A stretch of 64,000 nucleotides of DNA from an uncultured Alphaproteobacteria bacterium (GCA_902547955.1 CACCPY010000003.1:62001-126000); one strand, 5' to 3'. Positions 51,753-60,289 are shown, counted from the first letter of the stretch. Notes: a model not told the origin generated them from the sequence alone. A program made the numbers and translations.

Positions 51753-53132
51753 ATGTTAGAAATTAAAGCACCTTGGGATCAAAGGGTTATTGAAAAAATT
51801 AAATGCCAAAAACCTAATCAAATAGAAGAAATTTTAGAATCGGCCAAAACAAATTCACTCAAAAAAGGATCAGATTTTAACATAATTCAAAGAATCGATG
51901 TGCTAGAAAGTTTTTGTAAATTAATTTCCTCAAAAAACAGCGAGCTTGCAAAATTAGCTTCTTTAGAAGGAGGAAAACCCATTAAAGATTCTATGATAGA
52001 AATACAAAGAGGTGCAGAAGGGGTAAAAACAGCGATAGAAATAATTAAATCAGAATCTGGGGACGTGATTCCAATGAATATCAACAAAGCATCTGAAAAC
52101 AGAATTGCATTCACTCAAAAAGAACCAATTGGAGTGGTATTAGCAATTAGTGCTTTTAATCATCCATTTAATTTGATTATCCATCAAATTATTCCTGCCA
52201 TTGCAGTTGGTTGTCCAGTTATTGTTAAACCTTCAGAAGAAACTCCTTTGTCATGTTTAAAAATAATTGAAATGCTTTATGATTCTGGGTTACCAAAAGA
52301 CAAATGTTATTTTGTTATGCCTGAAAATTTAGATTTAGCCACAAAGTTAGTATCTGATGAAAGAATTGATTTTTTTAGTTTTATTGGATCTGCGAAAGTT
52401 GGATGGATGTTAAGATCAAAATTATCACCTGGAACACGTTTTGCTCTAGAACATGGTGGAATGGCACCGACATTTATAACTCAAAGTGCCGATTTAGATT
52501 TATCTTCTAAGCTATTAATTAGAGGTGGTTTTTATCACGCAGGACAGGTTTGTGTTTCTGTGCAAAGAATTTTTATTCATAAAGATAATTTTAATGATTG
52601 TTTAGATTTATTTAATAAAAATCTAAAAGATTTTAAAATTGGTGACCCTCTCGACAATAAGACGGATATAGGCCCACTCATTAGACCAGGTGAGGTTGAA
52701 AGGGTTCATAATTGGGTTGAGGATGCAGTTGATAATGGTGCTAAATTATTAACAGGAGGAAAAAAATTTTCTGATACTGCCTATGATAAAACAATTCTTA
52801 TTGAACCAAAAGACAGTTCTATAATATCAAAAAAAGAGATTTTTGGACCAGTTGTTTGCATTTATTCATTTGATGATATTGATGAAGCAATTCATAGAGC
52901 AAATTCTACAGAGGTTTCTTTTCAAGCATCAATTTTTTCTGATGAAATTAAAGAAGTATTAAATTTTTATGAAAAAATAAATGCATCCGCTGTATTTCAT
53001 AATGATCATACTGCATTTAGAGTTGATTGGATGCCATTTGCAGGATTGAAACATTCGGGTTATGGTGTTGGAGGTATAAAATACACAATGGAAGATATGC
53101 AAATTAATAAAATGTTAGTTTTAAAAAAATAA
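51753..53132 (+). CDS. Aldehyde dehydrogenase family protein
   Basis: A 459-residue NAD(P)-dependent aldehyde dehydrogenase. I start at ATG 51753 (MLEIKAPWDQRV) because the longer frame from 51690 adds an extension that is not family-like. EPIGVVLAISAFNHPFNLI, VKPSEETPLS, FIGSAKVGWML and the active-site region FALEHGGMAP followed by GQVCVSVQRIF (catalytic Cys in GQVCVS) are all visible. It is followed 15 bases later by an acetolactate-synthase-like gene with a strong ribosome binding site. The aldehyde substrate is unknown; the pairing suggests a decarboxylation/oxidation route for a keto acid. Confidence 0.85.
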   Translation: MLEIKAPWDQRVIEKIKCQKPNQIEEILESAKTNSLKKGSDFNIIQRIDVLESFCKLISSKNSELAKLASLEGGKPIKDSMIEIQRGAEGVKTAIEIIKSESGDVIPMNINKASENRIAFTQKEPIGVVLAISAFNHPFNLIIHQIIPAIAVGCPVIVKPSEETPLSCLKIIEMLYDSGLPKDKCYFVMPENLDLATKLVSDERIDFFSFIGSAKVGWMLRSKLSPGTRFALEHGGMAPTFITQSADLDLSSKLLIRGGFYHAGQVCVSVQRIFIHKDNFNDCLDLFNKNLKDFKIGDPLDNKTDIGPLIRPGEVERVHNWVEDAVDNGAKLLTGGKKFSDTAYDKTILIEPKDSSIISKKEIFGPVVCIYSFDDIDEAIHRANSTEVSFQASIFSDEIKEVLNFYEKINASAVFHNDHTAFRVDWMPFAGLKHSGYGVGGIKYTMEDMQINKMLVLKK

Positions 53133-53147
53133 AATAAAGGAGAGAAA

Positions 53148-54815
53148 ATGAAAGCATCTGACTTGTTTGTAAAATGCCTTGAAGCTGAAGGTGTTACCAA
53201 AATTTTTGGAATCCCTGGGGAGGAAAATGCCGACTTAATGATTTCACTAAAAAAAAGTAAGATAGAGTTTGTTTTATGCAGACATGAACAAGCAGCAGCA
53301 TTCATGGCTGATGTTTATGGAAGGTTAACTGGAAAAGCTGGTGTATGTTTAGCCACATTAGGACCTGGAGTAACTAATCTAATGACGGGATTAGCTGATG
53401 CTAATATGGATAGAGCACCAGTAGTTGCAATAATAGGTCAAGGCTCGACAGAGAGACTTCACAAGGAAAGTCACCAAATAATGGATTCAATAAGCATGGT
53501 TGCTCCTATATCGAAATGGGCGCAAACCATTCTCTCAGCAAAAAATGTCACAGAAGTTGTTAGGAAGGCATTTAAAGTTGCGGAAACTGAAAAACCAGGC
53601 GTAACCGTTATTGAACTACCTGAAGATGTTGCAAAAGAAGAGGTAAATGAAAATCCTATAAAACCAAGTTTGATTAGAAGACCAGCAGCTGACTACAGAG
53701 CTGTTAATGAAGCTATTGAGTTAATAATTAAAGCAAAAAATCCAATTATATTAGCTGGTAACGGTACAATTAGAAAAAGAGCTTCGCACAGACTTAGAAC
53801 TCTTATTAAAAACTTAGGTGTAGGAGTAATTAACACATTTATGGGTAAAGGATCTGTATCGTCTGATGATGAACATAGTTTATTTACCATCGGTTTAGGG
53901 AGTGGTGATTACAATAATCTTGCAATAGATGAATCTGATTTGGTTATTGCTATTGGTTATGATCTTGTAGAATACAGTCCATCGGCATGGAATAGAATTG
54001 AAAAAGGTCAGAAAAATGTAATTCATATTGATTACACACCAGCTGAGGTTGACCGAAACTATTTGCCTAATGTAGAAATTATTGCAGATTTGGCAGGAGC
54101 ACTTTATCAATTAAATAAAGCTCTTATGGAAAAGATTGGAGAAAAAAACCTACCACTATTTGATATTAAATCAAGAGAAAAGGCAAGGACAACTATGCTC
54201 AATCATTTAAATCAGGATAATGACGATCAATCTTTTCCTATGAAACCACAAAGAGTTTTATCAGATGTTAGAAAAGTTATGGAAGGAAATGATATTGTTT
54301 TATCAGACGTCGGAGCTCACAAAATGTGGGTTGCCAGAGAATACAACTGTACTGAACCTAATACATGCTTGATCTCAAACGGATTTTGTACAATGGGTTT
54401 CGCATTACCAGGTTCAATGGGAGCAAAAATGGTTTTCCCAGAAAGAAAAATTTTATCTATTAATGGTGATGCGGGGTTTTTTATGAATGTTCAGGACCTT
54501 GAAACCGCAGTAAGGGAAAAACTAAATGTTGTTGCAGTTGTTTGGCTTGATGGTGAATACGGGTTGATTAAATGGAAACAACAAATTCAATTTGATGGAG
54601 ATCATTCAAACTTAACCTTTGACAACCCAGATTTTGGTGTACTAGCCAAATCATTAAATATGTGGGGTATACAGATCAATTCTGCTGATGAATTTTTGCC
54701 TGCTTTAAAAGAAGCATTTAAGCAAAAAGGACCAGCTATAATCGGTGTACCCGTAGATTATTCAGAAAACATGAGATTGACTAAGCACTTAGGAAAAGTA
54801 TCACAAGTATTATGA
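53148..54815 (+). CDS. Acetolactate-synthase-like TPP enzyme
   Basis: A 555-residue TPP-dependent enzyme of the acetolactate synthase large-subunit/benzoylformate-decarboxylase-like superfamily. The catalytic Glu is E47 in CRHEQAAAFMADVYGRLTG. The TPP-magnesium motif is INGDAGFFMNVQDLETA near residue 440. GPGVTNLMTGLADANMDRAPV matches catabolic ALS-like proteins. There is no regulatory-subunit gene next to it, which suits a catabolic rather than an isoleucine/valine role. A very good ribosome binding site (AAGGAGAG) precedes it. The four-base overlap with the next small gene indicates coupling. The actual substrate is not determinable. Confidence 0.82.
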   Translation: MKASDLFVKCLEAEGVTKIFGIPGEENADLMISLKKSKIEFVLCRHEQAAAFMADVYGRLTGKAGVCLATLGPGVTNLMTGLADANMDRAPVVAIIGQGSTERLHKESHQIMDSISMVAPISKWAQTILSAKNVTEVVRKAFKVAETEKPGVTVIELPEDVAKEEVNENPIKPSLIRRPAADYRAVNEAIELIIKAKNPIILAGNGTIRKRASHRLRTLIKNLGVGVINTFMGKGSVSSDDEHSLFTIGLGSGDYNNLAIDESDLVIAIGYDLVEYSPSAWNRIEKGQKNVIHIDYTPAEVDRNYLPNVEIIADLAGALYQLNKALMEKIGEKNLPLFDIKSREKARTTMLNHLNQDNDDQSFPMKPQRVLSDVRKVMEGNDIVLSDVGAHKMWVAREYNCTEPNTCLISNGFCTMGFALPGSMGAKMVFPERKILSINGDAGFFMNVQDLETAVREKLNVVAVVWLDGEYGLIKWKQQIQFDGDHSNLTFDNPDFGVLAKSLNMWGIQINSADEFLPALKEAFKQKGPAIIGVPVDYSENMRLTKHLGKVSQVL

Positions 54816-55120
54816 TGAGAATAAATTTATTTGTTTTATTGTTTATTCTTTTTTTTGCAAATTTTGCTTTGAGCAAAGTTTGTGAATTATCGAATATTAA
54901 AAATCTAAAAAATTTAAAAGAAAAACTCAAAATTTGTGATGAAGGAGACAAGTTATATTTAACCTATGATATAAAAATTAAGACAGAAAAATTAATCGTA
55001 CACTTGTGTAGTTTAAAAGATACAATTATTTCAAAAGAGGAAATAAATATTGTTCACAAAAGAAATTCAGGAGTTTCGTTAATTTGTATTTATGAACCAG
55101 ACAAAAAGTTTTTTAATTAA
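54812..55120 (+). CDS. Small exported protein of unknown function
   Basis: A 102-residue protein with a clear N-terminal signal (LFVLLFILFFANFALS) and a probable cleavage after ALS. The mature part carries four cysteines (KVCELS, LKICDEG, VHLCSL and SLICIYE), which may form disulfides in the periplasm. It starts inside the end of the ALS-like gene (ATGA) and converges with the helicase gene, overlapping by 8 bases. I do not recognise the family. Confidence 0.65.
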   Translation: MMRINLFVLLFILFFANFALSKVCELSNIKNLKNLKEKLKICDEGDKLYLTYDIKIKTEKLIVHLCSLKDTIISKEEINIVHKRNSGVSLICIYEPDKKFFN

Positions 55121-56930
55121 TTTTATAGTATGGTAATTCTTCAGTATTTGTAACTCCCATGGCGGCTATCCTTTCAATTACTTGTAAAGCTTTCTGGAAT
55201 TTTCTTTCATTTACATCATTGGAGTTTCTGCTAAAATTTTCCCCACATAACGACACTCCATAGTTAGTTTGTACTGGCCTGATTACCCTACCTTTACTTA
55301 ATCCATCACTCAAATTAGTAAAAATGAATTCCTCTTGTTGCGGTATAGTAATTTCCCTATCAAAAAGAAACTGTCGTACCTTTTTTTCAGCTTCTAGTGT
55401 TAAATTCCAAAATTCATTTTCGTTTTTTGTGGATTCACCTGATACGAAATCAAAAGCTAAACAAAAAGTTAAAAATAATTTTTCGTAAATATTAGCACCC
55501 CTCCACGCTGAGCTCTCCATATTTTTCCATATACTAATATTCATATCTGAAAAAATTTTTGGAACTCTCTCAAAAAATACTTTATGTAGGCTGTTATCAT
55601 TTTTAGGTTTATCAATCTTATTATCTTTATACAGATCTGTTGACGCATAAGAATTACAAATAGGGCAAGCATCATCTGATAGTAATTTTTTTTTATAAAC
55701 TAATGAGCAACGCCTTCCATCCTCTTTTAGTCCTTCACAAAGTAAGTAAGTATAATCTCTATCTTCAACAAATTGTTGTTTACTTATCCAATTGAATCTA
55801 TTTTTAAATTCTAAATAAGACTTTCTATGATTCCAAAGTTTCCATGTAAGTTTTTCAACAGGACCAAAAGTTGTAAAATTAGAGCTTACATCTATCACTA
55901 CACATTTAGATTTTTCATTTGCTGATCTTAGACCTCTCCCTACTGATTGTCCCCAAAAAACCTTCGAAAGAGTTGGTCTCAAGTGGACTATTATATTACA
56001 ATTTGGATTATCCCAACCCTCTGATAACACTCCTACTGATATAAGACATTCAAGTTCACCTTTTTCATGTTTTTCTAGAATTATCATTCTTTCTTTCAAA
56101 GGTGTTTTAGCGGTAATTAACTCAACTTTAAGGTTGTAATTTAAAATTTTTCTTTTTGTTTCTTCAGCAACGAGAACATCCGGACAAAACCATGCGGATA
56201 TGGGAGTTTTTTTAATTTTAACTTTTTGTTCCTCATAAACTTTACATGCATAATCAATCATAGAAGACTTTATAATTGCGTTAGAAAGTTGTTCAACAGG
56301 AAAGTCACCTGTTGAAATATCCATTTTTTCAAGTTCTAAATCATGGATAAAAAATGAAAAATACTCCGCAGGTACCAATACTTTTTCTTTAATTAATTCT
56401 TCAATGTCAGCACAGTCTATAATTGCATCAAAAGCTAGTCCCAATTGGTCTTTTTGATCACCTGTTCTTCTTTCTGGAGATGCAGTAAGTCCAAGAAGTT
56501 TAGACGTTGTTGGTGCAAAACTATCAAATTGATCCAAAAGTTCTTTGTACGCTTGTCCATTTGGTGAAACTCTATGAGCCTCATCTATTATCAATAAATC
56601 ACAATTTTTAATAGCCTCCATTAAAAACTCCCTAGATCTAAGATTTGTAGAAATAAGGACATCATATCCACTAAAAGGTTTACCCTCCTCTGATAATCCT
56701 AATTTTTTCACTTTGTGATCAGCAGACAAACCTTTTTCTAGTTGTTCAAGAAGAACTAGCCTATGGCATAAAACTACAATTTTTTTTTTTTTATAAAAAG
56801 AATTGATAATTTCACTCGCCAATACTGTTTTTCCTGCACCAGTTGGGGCTTTTAGTATAAATTTCCTATAATTTTTTATAATATCAGGGAATTCATCAAT
56901 AACTTTTTGCTGCCATTTACGTAATTTCAT
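55113..56930 (-). CDS. DEAH-box helicase (superfamily 2, type III restriction-like)
   Basis: A 605-residue helicase starting at ATG 56930 (MKLRKWQQ); the frame from 56975 gives an unlikely extension. Walker A is APTGAGKT (28-35) and the DEAH box is IIDEAH (114-119). LGLTASPERRTGDQ and GQSVGRGLRSANEKSK are motifs III and VI. After the helicase core comes a cysteine set (CEGLKEDGRRCS, DACPICN), probably a zinc finger, and a C-terminal region with AWRGANIYEKLF. It resembles the SSL2-like helicases found near recombination or restriction functions, but no nuclease or methylase is adjacent here. It is divergent from panD with about 66 bases between starts. Confidence 0.8.
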   Translation of the reverse strand: MKLRKWQQKVIDEFPDIIKNYRKFILKAPTGAGKTVLASEIINSFYKKKKIVVLCHRLVLLEQLEKGLSADHKVKKLGLSEEGKPFSGYDVLISTNLRSREFLMEAIKNCDLLIIDEAHRVSPNGQAYKELLDQFDSFAPTTSKLLGLTASPERRTGDQKDQLGLAFDAIIDCADIEELIKEKVLVPAEYFSFFIHDLELEKMDISTGDFPVEQLSNAIIKSSMIDYACKVYEEQKVKIKKTPISAWFCPDVLVAEETKRKILNYNLKVELITAKTPLKERMIILEKHEKGELECLISVGVLSEGWDNPNCNIIVHLRPTLSKVFWGQSVGRGLRSANEKSKCVVIDVSSNFTTFGPVEKLTWKLWNHRKSYLEFKNRFNWISKQQFVEDRDYTYLLCEGLKEDGRRCSLVYKKKLLSDDACPICNSYASTDLYKDNKIDKPKNDNSLHKVFFERVPKIFSDMNISIWKNMESSAWRGANIYEKLFLTFCLAFDFVSGESTKNENEFWNLTLEAEKKVRQFLFDREITIPQQEEFIFTNLSDGLSKGRVIRPVQTNYGVSLCGENFSRNSNDVNERKFQKALQVIERIAAMGVTNTEELPYYKIN

Positions 56931-56996
56931 AAACACTAAATTATAATATATTTTTTGTTGATTATCTATGATCATTATGTTTTTAGTATAATTAAA

Positions 56997-57398
56997 ATGA
57001 TCATCAATATTTTAAAGTCAAAACTGCATAGAGCAATTATCACAGATGTGCATCTTGATTACGAAGGATCCTGTGCTATCGATGAAAATATCTTAAATGC
57101 ATCGGGTATCAATGAGTATGAAATGATACACATCTATAACCTTAATAATGGAAATAGATTTAGCACCTATGCAATTAAAGCTGAAAAAGATTCAGGAGTA
57201 ATTACCTTGAACGGTGCTGCTGCTTTTAAAGGAAAAAAAAATGATTTAGTAATTATATGTACTTTTGCCCAAATAAAGGATACCTCGGTTTCGAAACATA
57301 AACCAAAACTTATCTACTTTAAAAAAAATTCAAATGTAATAGATACCATTAAGTCAAAGATACCAACACAAAAGAAAAATAACGTTATTTCTATCTAA
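56997..57398 (+). CDS. panD: Aspartate 1-decarboxylase (pyruvoyl-dependent)
   Basis: A 133-residue PanD proenzyme using start ATG 56997 (MIINILKSKLHRA). The self-cleavage site Gly24-Ser25 is intact in DYEGSCAID, giving the pyruvoyl group on Ser25. RFSTYAIKAEKDSGVITLNGAAA is the conserved active-site region with Tyr and the substrate-binding loop. It makes beta-alanine for pantothenate and CoA. The C-terminal tail is a few residues longer than in E. coli. The following small gene starts 2 bases after the stop. Confidence 0.93.
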   Translation: MIINILKSKLHRAIITDVHLDYEGSCAIDENILNASGINEYEMIHIYNLNNGNRFSTYAIKAEKDSGVITLNGAAAFKGKKNDLVIICTFAQIKDTSVSKHKPKLIYFKKNSNVIDTIKSKIPTQKKNNVISI

Positions 57399-57399
57399 A

Positions 57400-57624
57400 A
57401 TGCCTAGAACTTCATGGATAATTATAATTTTAATAACCATTTTGCTTGTCAGCTCATACTTTTTTTCTAGAAATAGAGAGGCACCTGATTGGGTTAAATG
57501 TAAAGAATCTCTTTTTGAACAAGTAGTTTTTAAAAAGTGCACGCCAAGTTCTTTCAATAGACCAAATCTTGATAATACTTCAATTGAAAATGAAGAATTT
57601 CCTTTAGAGGGTCCTGAAAATTAA
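57400..57624 (+). CDS. Small membrane-anchored protein of unknown function
   Basis: A 74-residue protein starting 2 bases after panD. A single N-terminal span (WIIIILITILLVSSYFF) is followed by a periplasmic or cytoplasmic tail with two cysteines (WVKCKESL, FKKCTPS) and an acidic end. It is probably cotranscribed with panD. No family is recognised. Confidence 0.55.
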   Translation: MPRTSWIIIILITILLVSSYFFSRNREAPDWVKCKESLFEQVVFKKCTPSSFNRPNLDNTSIENEEFPLEGPEN

Positions 57625-57678
57625 ATCAAAAAATGTCTATTGATTAAACTTTAATTTTATGTCATTAAATGATTTTGT

Positions 57679-57754
57679 GCCGCTTTAGCTCAGTTGGTAG
57701 AGCAACTGATTTGTAATCAGTGGGTCGGGAGTTCAAATCTCTCAAGCGGCACCA
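57679..57754 (+). tRNA. tRNA-Thr (UGU)
   Basis: The acceptor stem GCCGCTT pairs with AAGCGGC, followed by discriminator A and an encoded CCA ending at 57754. The anticodon loop is TTTGTAA within the ACTGA/TCAGT stem, giving TGT at 57712-57714. The D arm (AGCTCAGTTGGTAGAGC) and T arm (GAGTTCAAATC) are standard. Downstream lies accessory DNA, so the 3' end of this gene is the probable integration site of the island at right. Confidence 0.96.
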
Positions 57755-58123
57755 CTCACCAAGGGTTTCAGGGAATTACGAATCACATCGAACCCTCGGG
57801 GCTCCACGGGGGCTCCACTTTCGTCATCTCATAATTATAACAGAAATATTTTAGTTCTAGTTGTGCTAATAACAACAAAATCCATTAACAATATTTTTTA
57901 CAGTCTTATTATACTTTTTAGTTAAATTAGATAGTTAGATTAGATAGTTATATATGTACCAAATACATAAATTCTATTCACTAAATGCATAACCAATATG
58001 TACTCAGCGCAACCCACATTAATAGAACTAATTAGTTATGGATTGTTTTTCTTAATTTTTGGTTTAAATTACACTACTGAATTATTTTTGTAGAAAATTT
58101 TAATAAAATGAAAGTTTCTTAAT
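57755..58123 (+). other. Non-coding stretch after tRNA-Thr with GC-rich and tandem repeats
   Basis: About 370 bases without a sure gene. A G+C-rich patch (about 57765-57825) contrasts sharply with its AT-rich surroundings and contains GGGGCTCCAC twice (57798-57807 and 57809-57818), one base apart. A 13-bp tandem repeat (ATTAGATAGTTAG, 57926-57951) follows. One possible 31-residue ORF (57998-58093) encodes a hydrophobic peptide beginning MYSAQPTLIEL. The patch may be part of an attachment region. No integrase gene is seen in this stretch. Confidence 0.5.
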
Positions 58124-58426
58124 ATGAAAATCTTTTTTTTTACATTTCCATTTATGATACTAATTATTTCTAGTTGCTCAGACTTAAAAAAAGAATCTAA
58201 ACAAGAATTAGATGAACTCTATTTAATAACTTTAGTATTGGAGCATAATGGTAAGGAATATGAGAAGGAGGCATTTCCGCTTCAAAGTGATTGTAATAAG
58301 GCCTTTGACAATGCTAAGCGACAATTCCTTAATACTCCAATAAAAATAAAGAGTATGAAGTGTATCTCAACCAAGGATGTTAAATTTGATCGTGAGAAAT
58401 ATAAAGATTATCTTCCATCAAAATAA
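58124..58426 (+). CDS. Small lipoprotein
   Basis: A 100-residue protein with a basic start, a hydrophobic signal (FFFTFPFMILIISSC) and a lipobox-like ISSCSD, so it is likely a lipid-anchored protein. The mature part begins with charged DLKKESKQELDELY and contains further cysteines at SDCNKAF and MKCIST. It is the first gene of the accessory region. No family is recognised. It is codirectional with the following small ORF and opposite to the rest of the island. Confidence 0.6.
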   Translation: MKIFFFTFPFMILIISSCSDLKKESKQELDELYLITLVLEHNGKEYEKEAFPLQSDCNKAFDNAKRQFLNTPIKIKSMKCISTKDVKFDREKYKDYLPSK

Positions 58427-58450
58427 TGATTTGCTGTAAACTATATTTAT

Positions 58451-58582
58451 ATGACTATTGCCTCTCCACCAGAAATAAAGAACTTTAATTCTGAAAAAGA
58501 ATATAAAGAAGCTCGAAAGGAATGGGATAAAAACTTCAAAAGAGCGATGAAGGAAATGGAAAAAGGAAACGTCCACTACTAA
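58451..58582 (+). CDS. Small hydrophilic protein (43 residues)
   Basis: ATG 58451 to TAA 58580-58582 encodes a charged peptide starting MTIASPPEIKNFNS, then a helix with EYKEARKEWDKNFKRAMKEM. It is 24 bases after the small lipoprotein gene and overlaps the convergent winged-helix gene by 4 bases. Codon use is like that of the surroundings. Real gene status is plausible from spacing but unproven. Confidence 0.45.
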   Translation: MTIASPPEIKNFNSEKEYKEARKEWDKNFKRAMKEMEKGNVHY

Positions 58583-58935
58583 AATAAAATTTTATAGTGT
58601 GTACTTTTTTGATTAAATTTTATTAAGGGAGATCCTTTCCTAAGAACTTTTAGATAACCCATTTTAACTAACATCTTAATTTGTCTAGAAATAGTTGATT
58701 GATGCTTCATTAACTTTTTAGATAAATGTGCCTGACTAACAAAAAGTCTATGTCTCTTATTACTTGCAAATGAGCAAAGTGTCACTAATATTTGAAAAAG
58801 AACAGGATTCTTGTTTAGATTTGGATCGCCTACAGCACGTTTGGGGATTACAATATACTTACCATAGATTGCTGGATTAATTCTAGTTGAAGTCAGTACT
58901 TTCTCGTTAGCATCTAAATCAATTTCGGAATACAT
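58579..58935 (-). CDS. Winged-helix DNA-binding protein
   Basis: A 118-residue protein starting at ATG 58935 (the in-frame codon at 58938 is TTG). Its second half carries a winged-helix pattern: LFVSQAHLSKKLMKHQSTISRQIKMLVKMGYLKVLRKG, of which the SQAHLSKKL and STISRQIKML parts are the two helices of the DNA-binding unit. It could be a repressor or a replication-type initiator as found on mobile elements. Its start overlaps the upstream AlpA-like gene by 17 bases, so the two are coexpressed. Confidence 0.65.
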   Translation of the reverse strand: MYSEIDLDANEKVLTSTRINPAIYGKYIVIPKRAVGDPNLNKNPVLFQILVTLCSFASNKRHRLFVSQAHLSKKLMKHQSTISRQIKMLVKMGYLKVLRKGSPLIKFNQKSTHYKILF

Positions 58936-59101
58936 CAAAATTATTAATAAATCTTTCTATGTCTTCAGCTCTCCAATATTGTCTACTTCCCTTTTTACAA
59001 TTAAATGGTTTGGGGAAATCCCCTTCCCTGCACCACCTGTAAACTGTTGCACGACTTATTTTGAAAATATCTTCAATATCTTTTTTAGTATAAAGTCTCA
59101 T
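58919..59101 (-). CDS. AlpA-like excisionase/regulator
   Basis: A 60-residue protein of the AlpA/MerR-like helix-turn-helix type: LYTKKDIEDIFKISRATVYRWCREGDFPKP and then RQYWRAEDIERFI. The ATVYRW helix and the FPKP turn are typical of AlpA-like activators that act as excision or integrase regulators in prophages and genomic islands. A strong ribosome binding site (complement of CTCCT at 59107-59111) precedes it. It indicates that the region is, or was, a mobile element. Confidence 0.8.
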   Translation of the reverse strand: MRLYTKKDIEDIFKISRATVYRWCREGDFPKPFNCKKGSRQYWRAEDIERFINNFDVFRN

Positions 59102-59233
59102 ATGAACTCCTTTTTATTCAAATCACTTTATATTATGACAATATGATATTTATTTTACATCTACTTATTCAATGTGAATTAGGTGTTACCTGTGGATAAC
59201 TTTTTTAATTCTATAAGTTTTATGAATTTAGAT

Positions 59234-60118
59234 TTAACTTTGAAATAAAGGGGTGAGCGCTTCTAAATGAACCCATGATAAATATTGATTATAATTAATA
59301 ATTTCCTTAAAATTTTTCATGACTTCGGAAAAATTTGTATTATGTAAATAAATTTCAGATAAATTTTTAATAATAAATTTCTCAAGAACATTATTTTTTT
59401 TTTCTGCTTGTTCAACAAAACATAAAAGTACCCCAAGATACAATAGATTATAATCGTATGGAATTTGTAAAAAATATTCCTTCATATCGGTTTTTAAAAC
59501 TTCTGCTTGAATTTTTTCACCTAAATTTAGGTCGTTATAATTTCCACCGATATGTTGGTCAAAGTAAAATTCAAAATCTGGATTGAATTCAATTTCCTTT
59601 GCTATTTTAGTCTTATTACCTAACAAAAATAATAAATAAAACATACATGTATCTGGTATGCCGTGAAATCTTGCATTTAAACCTTTCTGAAAAGAAATTT
59701 TACAAAGTTCTAGAAAATTAAAACTATCAAAATCATTTATAAGATTAAATAATTCTTTATTTGATAACCGATAAACTCCACCCAGACCTTCGATATTTGG
59801 AAGATTATCATTAATTATATCTTGTGCTAAATTCATTCTAATGCTCGTAATGATACTCCTTAAGTCAACATCAAAGAATTCTTTCCTATTATTAACCCTT
59901 TCTCTTGAAAACAACCTATGCATTTTTAATTCACATTCATCAACATTATTAACTAAAACATGACCCAAACAAATATATCTGCCTCTATAGTTTACTTCTG
60001 CACTATTTAACTCCATCATTCTTATGTCAGGGTCTGCTTTTGTACTCTTCCCTATTTTATAATGATTAGGTGGGTCAGAAACTTCATTTCTTGCAACGTA
60101 GATAATACCTGTGGTCAT
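59234..60118 (-). CDS. GIY-YIG (T5orf172-type) domain protein
   Basis: A 294-residue protein. The first 95 residues are a T5orf172/MUG113-like GIY-YIG domain: GIIYVARNE (GIY part), HYKIGKS (YIG part), R-x4-L region and the downstream Glu in VDECELKMHRLF, then EFFDVD. The remaining 200 residues are helical with no family recognised. GIY-YIG proteins of this type are found in phages and defence islands as possible nucleases. It lies on the same strand as the DrmA/DrmB genes and could be an effector of that system. It is separated by 171 bases from the membrane protein gene, in which lies an open hydrophobic frame. Confidence 0.72.
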   Translation of the reverse strand: MTTGIIYVARNEVSDPPNHYKIGKSTKADPDIRMMELNSAEVNYRGRYICLGHVLVNNVDECELKMHRLFSRERVNNRKEFFDVDLRSIITSIRMNLAQDIINDNLPNIEGLGGVYRLSNKELFNLINDFDSFNFLELCKISFQKGLNARFHGIPDTCMFYLLFLLGNKTKIAKEIEFNPDFEFYFDQHIGGNYNDLNLGEKIQAEVLKTDMKEYFLQIPYDYNLLYLGVLLCFVEQAEKKNNVLEKFIIKNLSEIYLHNTNFSEVMKNFKEIINYNQYLSWVHLEALTPLFQS

Positions 60119-60127
60119 TTTAAAATA

Positions 60128-60289
60128 TTAAAAAAATAAAGTTATAATAGCAATAATAATACCTACTGGAATTAAAATTCTGAGCAAAATGATTAATATA
60201 TTTCCAATTAAAGGCAACCAAAATGGCGCTGTTATTAAAAGGAATACAATTGCTGCAAACTCTAAAAGGAAAATACACCTCGAGATATA
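60128..60289 (-). other. Open hydrophobic frame following the stop of the membrane protein
   Basis: Directly in frame with the gene ending at 60290, the reading frame continues for 53 codons past its TAA to a second TAA at 60128. It encodes a very hydrophobic stretch (for example EFAAIVFLLITAPFWLPLIG and LLRILIPVGIIIAIITLFF). There is no ATG, GTG or TTG start. Readthrough, a non-standard start or a decayed tail are possible. It explains most of the 171-base gap before the GIY-YIG gene. Confidence 0.3.

Noticed and set aside
57998-58093. A 31-residue hydrophobic ORF after tRNA-Thr as a gene
   Set aside because: No ribosome binding site and no family; too short to support, so it is only mentioned under the intergenic entry.
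59191-59199. A consensus DnaA 9-mer (TGTGGATAA) upstream of the AlpA-like gene, suggesting a replication origin
   Set aside because: It is a single copy without neighbouring boxes, an AT-rich unwinding region pattern or iterons. One such 9-mer can occur by chance in AT-rich DNA.
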